Made by a program: the position numbers and the translations under genes | In this document: in pieces, positions 44,901-60,978 of the stretch | How positions within the stretch are numbered: position 1 is the first letter of the stretch | How the letters are laid out: every line of letters starts with the position of its first letter | Assembly: GCA_004369085.1 (NCBI GenBank) | Contig: ML210226.1 | Location: 21,431-85,430 of the forward strand | Source: Coprinopsis marcescibilis | Lineage: Eukaryota > Basidiomycota > Agaricomycetes > Agaricales > Psathyrellaceae | Direction: 5' to 3' | DNA length: 64,000 nucleotides | The notes under the pieces: model-generated | Told to the model about the DNA's origin: nothing | What the model saw: the letters and a program-made list of their open reading frames with translations, nothing else | Database searches by the model: none

Positions 44901-46620
44901 GCAACATTGGATCAAGCTCGTCCACGGACTACGGATCCGACAAAGACTTCAAGAACAATACGCTGATAGAACTCCTGCGACAACCAAGGCTTCTACTCCC
45001 TCTCGTTCTACCAAAAAGGGAGCTGCATCCGCCCTCAACGATCATGACGAAGGGAATGTAGCATCCGAAAACGAAGGTGTTCTAGAAGTGGTGAGTATTA
45101 CCGTTATGACGGGTCCTCGTTCCTTTCAAATTGACTTATTGCAATGTTAATTTCTCTAGGACACGAATGATGCAGATGGCAGGGGAGGGTTCCTGGTCGA
45201 GGCCGATGACGTTGTCAAAGCCTTCCATCTGCCAAAGTACAACCCAGTTCTCCTATTGGACTCCGAGTCTTCCAACCCCTTTGCCCGTTCCCGGTCATCT
45301 GGTGGGCCTGGGACTCCTTCCAACCCGGGAGGTAATGCTGTTGGTCTTGGGATCACTCGTGGGTCAGCCACCGCCACCGGTTCAAGGAATCTCCGGGCTG
45401 ACTTGGAGGACGAGTATGAAGACGAAGACGAACATGAGGAGAGGGCGGCCATTGAATACGTCACATACGATTTGGACGATCATCAGGGCACAAACGAAGG
45501 TGTTCCCATGGATGTGGATATGGATAGGTCCAGTTATGATGGGATCCCAGATGTCGATATGGACACATACGCTCTCACACATGCAACGCCGGGCCCACCG
45601 CTCACTGAACCCGACCACCTTTCTCCTCTATCTCTGGGCGATCTGGAATCAGACCGCAAGGAGATCGAAAGCAGTGACACTACCGACAATGACGCAACCA
45701 AACCTCGGACCATGCAAGAACTCCTCCAAGCCGAAGAGGACGCAAAAGCTAGAGCCACACCTAAACGTAAAGTCAAGCTTTCTGTGGGCGATACCGCAGG
45801 TGAACTAGTGGCTAGTGCCAGTATTTCTGGTGCTGAGGGTGCTGCTACCACTAGCGGCCGTCGTCGTAATCCGAGCAGGTCGGGAAAGCGGAAGCTTATG
45901 GTAGAAGAGGATGGGGAAGAAGAACTGGAAGAGGCTCGGGAAGAGGAAGAGCTTGGTTCGGCTGGAGTTGTGGGAATACCCGGGGGTGCAGGATCGTCAG
46001 GTCCAAATACGACAGCGAGGATCACAGGAAAGGGAGGGAGGCAGGTGCGATCTGGACGGAGTTTAGGCTCGAGCAATGGTGGTGCAGGGAGTGTGTCTGG
46101 TGGTGGAACGCCACAAACTGGAGGTAGCATGGCGTCGAAAAGGAACAATGCAACTATTGTTGGAGCAGATGATGTGACTGGCGGGGATGATGTTGCACCG
46201 GTTAGTGCCTCTCCTGCAGGGAAGGGAGGAAAGAGGAAGAAAGGGGCATCAGCTGCCAAAACGGGTGTAGGAAGGAAAAAGGCTGGAGCAAAGGCCAAAA
46301 CTGCCACCCCGTCCAGGCGTAGCACGAGGGGGAAGAAGAGGAAAGACGACAGTGAAGATGAAGCGGAGCTGAGCCTTGATGAGGCTCAGGAAGAACTTCC
46401 TGATGTTGATGACCACGATGAGGACTTGGTTGCTTCGCCTAGAAAGCGCCCTCGTGTCGAGGATTCGAACGTGGTTGTGCCACTGGGGGAAGCTGCAGCG
46501 GCCACCTCTACGCCATCAAGCGGAGGGCGATCTTTGCGACCACGGCGGTCAAAGACCGCGGCGCAACTCGAGCAGGATAAAGAGGCTGAAAAAGCGTATA
46601 AACGAGCCATAGCTCAATAA
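41949..46620 (+). CDS. RAD4: DNA damage-recognition protein RAD4/XPC
   Basis: Nucleotide-excision-repair damage sensor that opens DNA at lesions and works with Rad23; nuclear. Roughly 1300 aa over many exons from ATG 41949. An acidic N-terminus (SEDEEDDWEEVEVPEHL) leads to the transglutaminase-like domain (HKMHTVVLLGNAKVRN, SQLFTSLCRALGIPARLV) with a Lys-rich insert (KDKGKGKGK). The domain resumes at PVFWTEVFSRPDGRWLPVDP. BHD1-3 follow: FKDHPLYVLERHLKQTEVIHP, GEPVYSRSAVVALKTADTW, then YFGNIDLYVPSMLPEGAVHV, KIAKKLGFDYAEAV and FEFKKRRAHPVIEGVVIA. The last exon (about 45160-46620) is a long disordered Ser/Gly/acidic extension with basic clusters (RKRPR, SGKRK), more than yeast Rad4 has. Intron boundaries near 44640-44840 are less certain. 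Confidence 0.92.
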
Positions 46621-46771
46621 TTCAACTGGCAGGCTTGAGCTTGATCGCCAGAAATGGACTATATATATTTTATTATCTAGATAATCGTATACCTTTTTGG
46701 CTTTTAAAAACTTTAAAAGTCGTTGTACAGACGAGTTTTACGAATGTTTTTGAAATAGCTGGTAGTTCACA

Positions 46772-51784
<5,013 letters not shown>

Positions 51785-54564
51785 ATGTCATGGTCTAATA
51801 CGGGAAACCATCCCGGAAACCTGCTCAACTTCCCTCCGAGCAGCTCAAGCAAGGATACGCCTTGTGTTTCATTCAGTGCGTATTCGTTTCTTTCTCTGTT
51901 TATTTCTTTTGACTCGCATAATGTTCTGACGTTCATATCCTTTACAGTTGGTATTGTCGATTTCTCGCAAGAGGTGGGTCCACCGTCCATTCGTTCCGCG
52001 TCGATTTTTGCCAATCCCACATCCCGTCTATCCTGGACATTCCGTCATTCACCCTTCGAAGCTATCCGTCGCCCGTTCCATTCCTTCACATTCCCTTCCG
52101 CTCCATCCTCATCGGAACTAAACTCGCATCTTCACTGCATGACGTTAACGGATAACTTTACATTCTTTGACCTTCCCTCCTTCATGCCATCCTCCTCGCA
52201 TTCTTTGACTGTTTTTCTAACTTCTGAATCGCTGTTAGGCTCGATGGCTTTACATGACCGACTCTGTTGCCGACCTTCTCGGTACGTTGTTTCTAACTTG
52301 TTCTTTTTCTACATTCCCTTCCCGATATCAATTATTACCCCTTATTCTATTTCGGCTTTTCCTTTTCTTCCTCCTGTGTCCAAGGGCCACATTGCGTGAG
52401 TTGGAGGACCCATGGATGCGAAGTGTGCTCGCTGAATTGGTCCTTTGCTCCGAGTGATCATACGATTGATCGATCCCTTGATCAATACGTCGCTCTGGTT
52501 GACTTGGTGTTCCTTCTGGCCTTTTCATCTTCTCTTCTGGCCTCGCGCAGTTGGGCCTCGGAGTGCCGGAGTGCGTTGCGCTTCAATGCATCGACAGACG
52601 TTCCGGGTCGTTAGGCATTTCCTTGTCTAATTTTCATCGACTTTTAATTTCGTTGAATTGTCTGATACTGACTACTTTTAATTGCATAGGTTTCGAGCCC
52701 AAAGAGCTCATTGGTCGACCATCGCTTGAGCTCGTGCATCCAGACGAGTTTCCTCGCGTCAGGCAGTTGCACTAGTGCGTGGTGTTTTACTCTTATCTAT
52801 GTATGCCTGAATACTGATATACTATTATTTTAATCAGCGACACCATCCAACAAGATAAGGCAGCTGTCCTAGTTTATTTGCGTCTTCGACATAAAGACCC
52901 ATATAAAGGTTATGTTCTGTGTGGCATCGTGCGTATATCCCATTTGAGCTTTCTTTGGACACGATTCTGACTTTTTTGTAGTCTAGGTATGGTTCGAACC
53001 CCCATCTGCTCCGCGGCGACGTTGACTGATCGTCTACCAGAACTGTCGTCCACAATGTCTTAGTAGGAAGCGTGTCGTTCGCGAGTCCTGGCGCAAAGGC
53101 TCTGCACAACGCTTCTACTGCTCAAGAGATCACTGTTATCTCCAAGGGAGCGCACAATTTTGAATTTAGGGTGAGTGCTTGGGTATGGGTGATCGTCGTC
53201 GCTGTTGATCTAACCACTGTTACCTCGTTACCGTTCATAGAGATGGCATGACCCTTCACCTATCCCTTCAAGTCCGACACTTGCACCTGCAAAGGATTTA
53301 CCGCCCTCGCCCTCGTCCTCCGTCGATTCTTCGTGGAGCAGCCCAAGCCCGCCCCCCGTGCATCTCCCACCACCAGTGACGTCTAGCAGCCGCCATCATG
53401 ATGGGGGCTATCGCAATGGCCACAACAGTTACTCGAATGACCGGAGAAGCCCAGAACATCATGTATATGTCGAAAGAAGTCCTAGTCCCATCACTGGCAG
53501 ACCGAGACCTATGCGAAGACAATCCAACTCGACGGCCCAAACCAACGTCGGCAGGACCCCTGTAATTACGAACAGGGAACCCTATTCACCTCCTCCATCT
53601 CGCTCTCCTCCGCGGTCGCCCCTCTACCACGCTCGAGATCGTGACAGCGATCGTAGCACAAGCGGTCGGGGCTCGCACTCGCCCTCACGGTCCAGATCTG
53701 CATCTCCTATAGGCCTCCCGCCTACACCGATTTCCGACACAGATCGCTCGTCATCGTATATCAGAGGGCGTTCCGGTTCTAGTTCCGATTCGTACGATAC
53801 CCATCGAAATGGACAGCGTGGCACCGGCTCCTATCATCGCCAGGACTATCGAGATCATCGATCGAATGGTAATGGCAATGGGCATGGACACGACCGTGGG
53901 CAACGTTATGCGCCGCAGCCGCCTCCTCGCCCGCAGAGGCCTCCTTCGCCTACCCCCAGACCGTCAACACCCGTTATCACCTTCCCACATCTGCCCTCCA
54001 AATCCTTCCGCACCGCGTTCATCCTTGATCGGTTCTCGCTGAATTGCACGATCTTGTATTGTTCCAACGATCTGCTGGTGCAATCGACGCACGCCATTGG
54101 GAGGAGTTTCTTCGATTTTGTCACTCAGAAGGATGAGGGCATCGTCAAGAGTTGGATTGAGTGTGTAAAGGGATGGGGGGTCAATGAGCGTGGGCAGCCT
54201 AGTGATGGTGGATTTGGATTTGGACGATTTGGGTTGCTCGTTGGAGGTCGCGAGAGCATGTAAGTTGCCATCTTCTCTAGATTCCTCGTCGACAGGATTG
54301 CTGACCATTCTTCGTCATCGTAGTGCTCGGCTTCCAGAACCTCCTACTCCCTCTCGACATCGGCAGGGTTCAATGACCTCGAGGCACCATCACTCACGAC
54401 ACAATCGGTACGGCGCCACTGGACCTCGAACTGACCGTGAGCGGGAACGGGATGCCGCTTATGCCTCATATCAAAGAGAGCTGGGTGAACAGTTTCCAGT
54501 TGACGCCATCTTCTCTGCTCACTCGGATGGTCTGATGGTCATACTTCGTCGAGCTCAAAACTAG
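51785..54564 (+). CDS. PAS-domain regulatory protein
   Basis: Predicted sensor or regulator with a PAS domain; intracellular. ATG 51785 starts MSWSNTGNHPGNLLNF. After two introns the PAS region reads FIGIVDFSQE, ARWLYMTDSVADLLG, FEPKELIGRPSLELVHPDEF, DTIQQDKAAVLVYLRLRHKD and TVVHNVLVGSVSFA. The block is completed by a 5-nt microexon (52982-52986) that supplies the last codons of GISRTVV. A long Ser/Arg/Pro-rich linker follows, rich in SRSRS and SPPRSP. A second PAS-like segment (FRTAFILDRFSLNCTILYCS, RSFFDFVTQKD) and a conserved end (VDAIFSAHSDGLMVILR) come last. PAS proteins of this kind occur widely in agaricomycetes and recall white-collar proteins, but no GATA zinc finger or flavin-binding GRNCRFLQ-type motif is present, so a light-sensing role is not supported. 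Confidence 0.82.
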
Positions 54565-57076
54565 AACTGCTTTCGATAAAGCACTTTTATGACGGTCCAC
54601 TTTCTCTTGTAACATACGTACACCGCGTTCTGACCCTTCTCTCATTTTTCGTCTGTGTTTCCATGGTATTGTTACCAGTTTCCTTTACCCTTCTGTCTTT
54701 TTCTCTCCCATCTAGTATCATACATGTTTTCGTATACACTACCCCCCTGTCTACCAACATTGCAATCCAACTGTACCCTGACCGCGGCGTCTGTCTACCC
54801 TACTACTACATGTGTATTGTTTTGATGTTACATATCGATTTTACTTCACGAACTCGTTTACATATATACCGCTGCACATTGTATTCCATATTGCAATCTT
54901 ATCTCTACCTCTGTACCTGTTTTGGAGCTGGGTTCTTGCAGATTTCTTGTGCTTGTCCCTATTGGTGGATAGTATTTATGGATGTCGCCGGATGGAGTAT
55001 ACTTGCGAGATCTGGCAAAACTCGCGCTTGTGACTGTGTCAGTAGCAGTTCACTAGTGTGGACATCATGCAAGGACATGCCGGCTATGAACTAGACTTGA
55101 ACGTATTTCTGATGTTATTTCTGCAGAGAACGATCCGTAGCATCGGGGGACAGTTGCATTTCTTGTGAGTATTTAGTACGCGGCCTGTATACAGTAGATT
55201 CATCAACCACAACTCGGGTATACCGTTCCATGGGCGCTAACAGAATATTAAAAACCTCTTGGGTCTAGTCTGACGAAAAAGTTTTCATTTTAACTAAGAT
55301 CAACTGCCCTTCAAGGTTCAAGTTGGCGCATTGCGCAGTATAATATAGCGGGCAATTGAATCAGTGCCACTTGGAGAACAATATACCATGTCGTCCGTGG
55401 GTATCGCTTAGCGCTTTCAATTCCATCTTTACGTCTGTCTATCTCAATAGCTATAGAGCGGGACAAGCTCCGTGTCTCCCCCCAAAATTATTCTCCGTCG
55501 ACAGCCTGCGCACGGGCTTGCTGGTATCCCCGATTCGAGAGCCAATAGAGCCAAAATCGGCTGGGCGATCCACGTCCTTGATATGTGCAATTCCCGATAA
55601 GGGCGAAGCGACCGCTATCGGCTTCGTGATATTTTAGGACTTCTACCCTCGCAAATGTTTCTCCAGTCCCCTTCACGCTGCTTCAAAAGAAAGTTTCAAG
55701 CCTCGACGGCGGACCTTCAACAGGGGTGTGGGGCTACCATTACGCGACGCACGTAACTCACTTTGGACGGGGACATTCGGGTACTTAACAGGCTGTGTAA
55801 ATGAATCCGCAACGCTCAATATTTAGTTTAGACCCCATGACCTTTTGGCATCTGGCGCCTGGACGTTTTAAGCTTTAACCCCAGAACCCCAAACGACGAA
55901 GCCCGTGGAACTTGGGAATCCGTGGTCCCTTCAATAGGGATACTGGGTCCGACAACCGGCATCAAATAATCTATTGGTTGCTTGTTTTCGGTGTTTTACG
56001 ACAGATGAAGCACAAGGGCAACGCAAATGTCGCCCAATGGATGGAGTGGATTCGGATGATAGCAGTGGCGCCGTAATATCTGTGACATTGGTGACATGCA
56101 TTTACCTCGAGGATGTCCTATGGCATTGCGTGGAACTTTTGAAGGGTGTCTGCTGACCATGAGCGACGTAGCGCTCGTCTTCCAAGTCCTACGGCTGGCA
56201 GTCCGGTACCAGGACAGATGGCCAATGTCGCGTCCGCTGCTTGCTTTGCCGCAGATCAAGGGTCCTCAGGCTGGGGCTGTAAACATCATTCCTGCTGTTG
56301 ACGAAAGTGACACCACAAAGAAGGATCTTCCAGATTAGTTTTATGGCAATCTCCAGAACCGGCCCTGAGTCATACATAATTCATTCAATTGAAAGACTCC
56401 AAGATCCAGAGCAAAAGTCCGACCAGATAGATGTCCGGCGACAATAAACCCGATTAAATGAATGGAGGATCATCCAAAGCTGTAGCAAGCGTCTTGTTAG
56501 AGCTTAGACTCAGATTTAAAGAAATGAGAACGGACCGTATTGCCTTTCTCAACAGAATTCGCTGCTCCAACGCGTTTCCTGAAGTGGTGGTTAGCGAAAT
56601 GAGCGAGTCTTTCTCTGGGTCGTCGGGGGTAGATTTCGTTTGCCGAGAAGACGCGCAGACCCAGGTAATAGCCGATTTATGCGTTCGCCAGAGTTAGACA
56701 CACCATTCTCCTGTTGCAGTCCTGACTATTATGGTGTCATAAGAGCATCTAGAGTTCTGAGGTTCAATCATTTACGGTTTGTTGACAGGGCCAGCAGATA
56801 TCAACGAACTTTCACGCCGGGTACTTCGACCTGCATTGCGCAAAGAATCAAGCAACCCAGAATATTACTACCTGGTATCCGGTCATAGTGGTGGTCAAGA
56901 GCAGGATTTGGCTGAGATGGCGCAACAGACGCAATCGATCACATGGCCGCAAATTTCTACCTTCTACCACCCGGGTTCCAAATTGGTAGCTCAAAAGCGA
57001 TGGCGACACCGGATTTTCGTCTTTCTTTCCGCATAACGACAGCATACTCCAGGGTTGGGGAAAGATTACAAGAAGA
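54565..57076. other. Gene-poor region of about 2.5 kb
   Basis: Between the PAS gene and MDE1. Several open frames of 80-140 codons occur (for example 54663-55094 and 56458-56697), but none matches a family and none has coherent splice partners. No RNA gene or repeat found. Confidence 0.45.
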
Positions 57077-58188
57077 ATGAGTCAAGAAATCGCAAAAGTG
57101 GCCAACGGCAACCCTGATGCTCTAGTTCTCTCGGACGACCCGCTTCACGTACGTTTTGAGCCTTCTGCCGTTGGATGTCCATTGACCTGGTCTTGACAGC
57201 CGGCGAACCTGATCCCTGAGCTTTGCGCAGCATTCTATCACGTATGGCCCCATAGCTATCAGATATTGTCGCGGCACTGACACCAGATCAGCTGGGATGG
57301 GTCACTGGAACTGGCGGAGGTATCAGCATACGCCAAAAGTGGGTACTATCATCTGAAAGAACGCTCGGCAGATACTGATTGTCCATGGCAGTGAAATCGT
57401 CTACATTGCGCCTTCAGGAGTTCAGAAGGAGCGTATTAAGCCTACAGACATCTTCGTCCTGCCATACCCGGAGCCAGAACGTACCGACCCCAATATCGAC
57501 AGATTCTTCCTGCGAAGACCTGGACGTAACCTGAAGGAATCTGCCTGTACGCCGCTTTTCTGGAACTCGTTTACCTTGCGTGATGCCGGAAGTTGCATCC
57601 ACACCCATTCGCAGCACGCTGTGATGGCCACCTTGCTCTGGCCAGGCGAGGTATTCAAGATCTCGCATTTAGTAAGTTCCATCACCTCATTGATGATTAA
57701 GGCTTCGTATTGACCTTCACTTATAGGAGGTAATTGTTTCGCTTCCGCTAGGAATGGAACAAGAGCTGACCAGCCTGGCAGATGATCAAGGGTATCCGCC
57801 TGGCAGGGACTGGAAAGGCCCTTTCGTATCTTGACACGCTCGTCGTTCCGATCATTGAAAACACTCCACACGAAGAAGATCTGAAGGATAGCATGGCAGA
57901 AGCGATGAAGAAATATCCTGATGCTGCGGCGGTCCTTGTTCGTCGACATGGTGTCTACGTTTGGGGTAGGTTCTCTCTTCCAAACCTTTACCCTGAAACC
58001 CAATGCTCACTAATGCCTATCAGGAACCGACTGGGAGAAGGCCAAGACACAAACAGAAGTGGGTTTTACCATGGTCCTTTGGATTCTAATTCGCTTACTC
58101 GGAACTCCGATAGTGCTTGGATTACCTCTTCGAAGTGTCTGTGAAGATGAAGCAGGCCGGTTTTCCCACCTTGCTCAACGAAGATTGA
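57077..58188 (+). CDS. MDE1: Methylthioribulose-1-phosphate dehydratase
   Basis: Class II aldolase/adducin-fold enzyme of the methionine salvage pathway (Mde1/APIP). It dehydrates 5-methylthioribulose-1-phosphate; cytosolic, zinc dependent. About 240 aa in several exons from ATG 57077: [65 protein letters not shown]. Zinc ligands are visible as His-x-His in [11 protein letters not shown] and the later His in [10 protein letters not shown]. The catalytic-acid region KISHLEMIKGI is present. After an intron the end reads [20 protein letters not shown] and LNED. All six introns are 45-70 nt. The spliced frame is complete and has all recognised family motifs. Confidence 0.93.
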
Positions 58189-58949
58189 GGAACTGTGCTC
58201 AACCATATGTCCTATTACCGAAGAAATACATCGACTTGTTATACGATTCGAATAAAAACGAAGAATTCGGAAATGGATCGGCCGCAGTGGATTTAACGAG
58301 TACAACAAGAATCAACAGGCTGAGAATGAGGATTCAGGCCACTGGTATTGTCTTTCACGCAATGATCAATGATGAAACTCATTTCCAATTCGTTCGATGT
58401 TACATTCTGGTAAGAGAGACAGCCCTGGGCTTCCTGAGAGTCGACTCGTTCACTGAACAAGGCTGAGAAACGCGGTGAACCCTACACACTAGAACCTTTT
58501 GCATTGTGCAAGCCGTGCCACACAAACCGACACCTCCCCAACGATCATTAGTACGCGATTATTCTGCTTCAAACATGACGACAGGGCTAACCACCCTCCC
58601 TGTGTGGCACCTCTGCGCGTAATAAAATATATTTGTAAAGAACTTGACTCTAGTCGTGTCTCACCTGATTGACTTACATCTAGCTCTCAGGATCATCTAC
58701 AGGTATGCAATTGGCGGCACCAACAACGAACTATTGAAGCTTGGTTTTTACAAGTTTTTGCAGTACATGCCAGTGAATGAGGACAGTTTGAGGTGACTGT
58801 CGGTCTGGCCGACCCTCGCGGATCAACGTGGTTCATTAATAATATGTCGAACTTGATGGTGACTCGGAGGAGATTCGAGAATAGTCGATGGTTAAATCTC
58901 TTCAAAAGTGGCCTCTAACTTGCCACTGGTTCTTTCACTAACGACAACG
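58189..58949. other. Intergenic, no gene seen
   Basis: About 760 bases between MDE1 and the first gene of the F-box cluster. No RNA gene or repeat recognised. Confidence 0.5.
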
Positions 58950-60772
58950 ATGGATATCTATGCTCCAAACGCGTACTCAAATTTAGGTGAGCACACAGCA
59001 CAAAGTGATGGCACAGTACACACACTGACATTGTCTATGTAGCGGCTAACGCGTCAAACTTCGACAAAGACCACGCACGTTTGAAATCTCGCGAGGCATG
59101 GCGAGAAGACGAACGGTGGCAAATCGATACTCGAATTTCACAGCTGCAACAGCTGCAACATCCAGAACACGTACTACTCGACCTCAAAATCCAAAGGAAC
59201 CAGCTATCAGTAATCTCGCAGCTGCCTTCCGAGATGCTCAGCAGAATCTTCATATTTGTCGAATGGGCGGCAAAATATGAAAATCCAGGATATGGTCGGC
59301 CGAGATGGGTGGATTTCACGTATGTGTCGCGCCATTGGAGGGGTGTAGCACTCGGAACGCCATCTTTGTGGTCGGACATCAAGCTGTTCGTGACGCCTTG
59401 GCTTCGAGCAATGCTAGAGCGGTCACAACATCTCCCTGTCGACCTCACGGCGAACCTAGGGGGAAATAGATCACCTCGATTGATCAAAGTGGGCATAGAA
59501 ACGTTGAAGCCACACGTTTCTCGTCTGCGCCAACTCGAGCTCTACGCGCAGAGACGGGACGTGCTTGAGCAGTTTCTGGACATCCTCCCCACTTCTCTTC
59601 CGGACCTCTACAGCCTATTTATAGTCTATCACAACCACTACGACACCCTAGACCTTCCTCAAAACCTCTTTATCGACGGGGTCCCAAAGCTGCGCGAGGT
59701 GGCTCTTTCCGGTTGCCGTATCCCGCGGAAGTTTGGACTGTTTCAACCCGGACTGACATTTCTTCACGTGTCATTCAATAGGGGGATGACGGCTACAGAT
59801 GCGTCAGAGGCCGCAGACGACTTTCTTCGGGTTTTGGAAAGCATGCCAGCACTCGAGGGTCTCAGCATTCAATTCGTATTTCCAGACTTCAGCAAAACGG
59901 AACGCGGACGCGAACCCATTCAGCTACCGTGCCTTGAATCACTATCTCTGCAAGCAGAGCTGTCAGATATTGCTGATTTCCTGAAGCTCATCTCAATTCC
60001 TACGTCAGCGCATGTCACGGTGGAATCGTTGGAGGAAATGCCATCAATCGAAGCCATGCCAGATTTTGTAGCAGCCCTCCATTCTTCGTGGCTCTCAGCT
60101 CCACTCATGCAAGCAGGGTCGCCTCAGCCTCCCCCGTGCATGAAAGCCCTGGAGGTCGTTTCCAACGACAATTACTGGTGTCTTAGGGCGTGGTTCACGG
60201 ACGTGGCCAATTGCATGGACATCAACCTCGAATTAACCCAGATGTTGGTGGATGCAAACTATACATCCGAGGAGTTGGGTAAAGTGCTTTTCTACTTGCC
60301 GCTGGGTGATATACGGACGTTGAATCTGTGCGGGAGCATCACCGCAGACCCGTATATGGTGTCCATTGGTCAGTGGCAATCCCTGAAGCACATATCCCTT
60401 GACGGCACCGTGATCGAAACATTTCTGGAGTACATGGAGACAGATCCCAGTCTAAGCGATGGTTTAAGCAGCACCCCTACATTTCTCACGAGCCTCGAAG
60501 ACCTCAAGATCACTGGAGCGGATATTTATCACAAGGAATGCCCGGAAACGTTGCCTGTGGAAGCTTTGCTGGACTTCCTAATGATACGGTATGAATTTGG
60601 TTCGGCAATTCGCTCTCTAAAGCTTGTAGGATACATCGACTTGGCTGAAAGCGAGGTGGAGAGAATTCGTCACATTGTGGGTGACATAGGTACTCATTGG
60701 AATGGCCCAATGAATTACAAGGAGCATGGCAAACCTGCGGCCGAGCCGAACTCGGACTTGTGCTCAGAATAA
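58950..60772 (+). CDS. F-box protein, cluster copy 1
   Basis: Predicted 588-aa F-box protein; exons 58950-58986 and 59043-60772. The intron sits in phase 1 after 12 codons, the same place as in the other F-box genes of this window. A coiled coil (LKSREAWREDERWQID) precedes the F-box LPSEMLSRIFIFVEW and WRGVALGTPSLWSDIK. The rest is a chain of irregular leucine-rich segments with LSGCRIPRKFGL, LESMPALEGLSIQFVFPDF and a conserved C-terminal block LDGTVIETFLEYMETDPSL. That block is nearly identical in the next gene, showing a recent tandem duplication. Likely SCF receptor; target unknown. Confidence 0.88.
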
Positions 60773-60978
60773 AGTTATCTGGACTTGCCTGTACATACTT
60801 AAGGATCTAAGTTGATAGCCGTCAATAGTAGATACTATGATAGTTGTTCACAGTGCATAAAATTAATGGGAAAAGAACAAATGACTGAGATAGTACGATC
60901 TCCGCCGATCTTTGCGGATCACCGCAGCCCATTCAAGTTCTGACCTTGACTTTCTCCACCGACTAGTATTCACTTACG

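Noticed and set aside
52987..53010. GGTTCGAACCC, resembling a tRNA T-loop/B box
   Set aside because: The five-base T-stem does not pair, and no D-arm, anticodon arm or acceptor stem is found at the right distance. It lies inside a predicted intron.
54663..55094. 143-codon open frame downstream of the PAS gene
   Set aside because: Lies in the AT/CT-rich probable 3' UTR and reads as low-complexity hydrophobic sequence with scattered Cys; no family match.
56458..57040. Possible small gene upstream of MDE1
   Set aside because: Two short frames could be joined, but there is no recognisable motif and the splice phases were not convincing.
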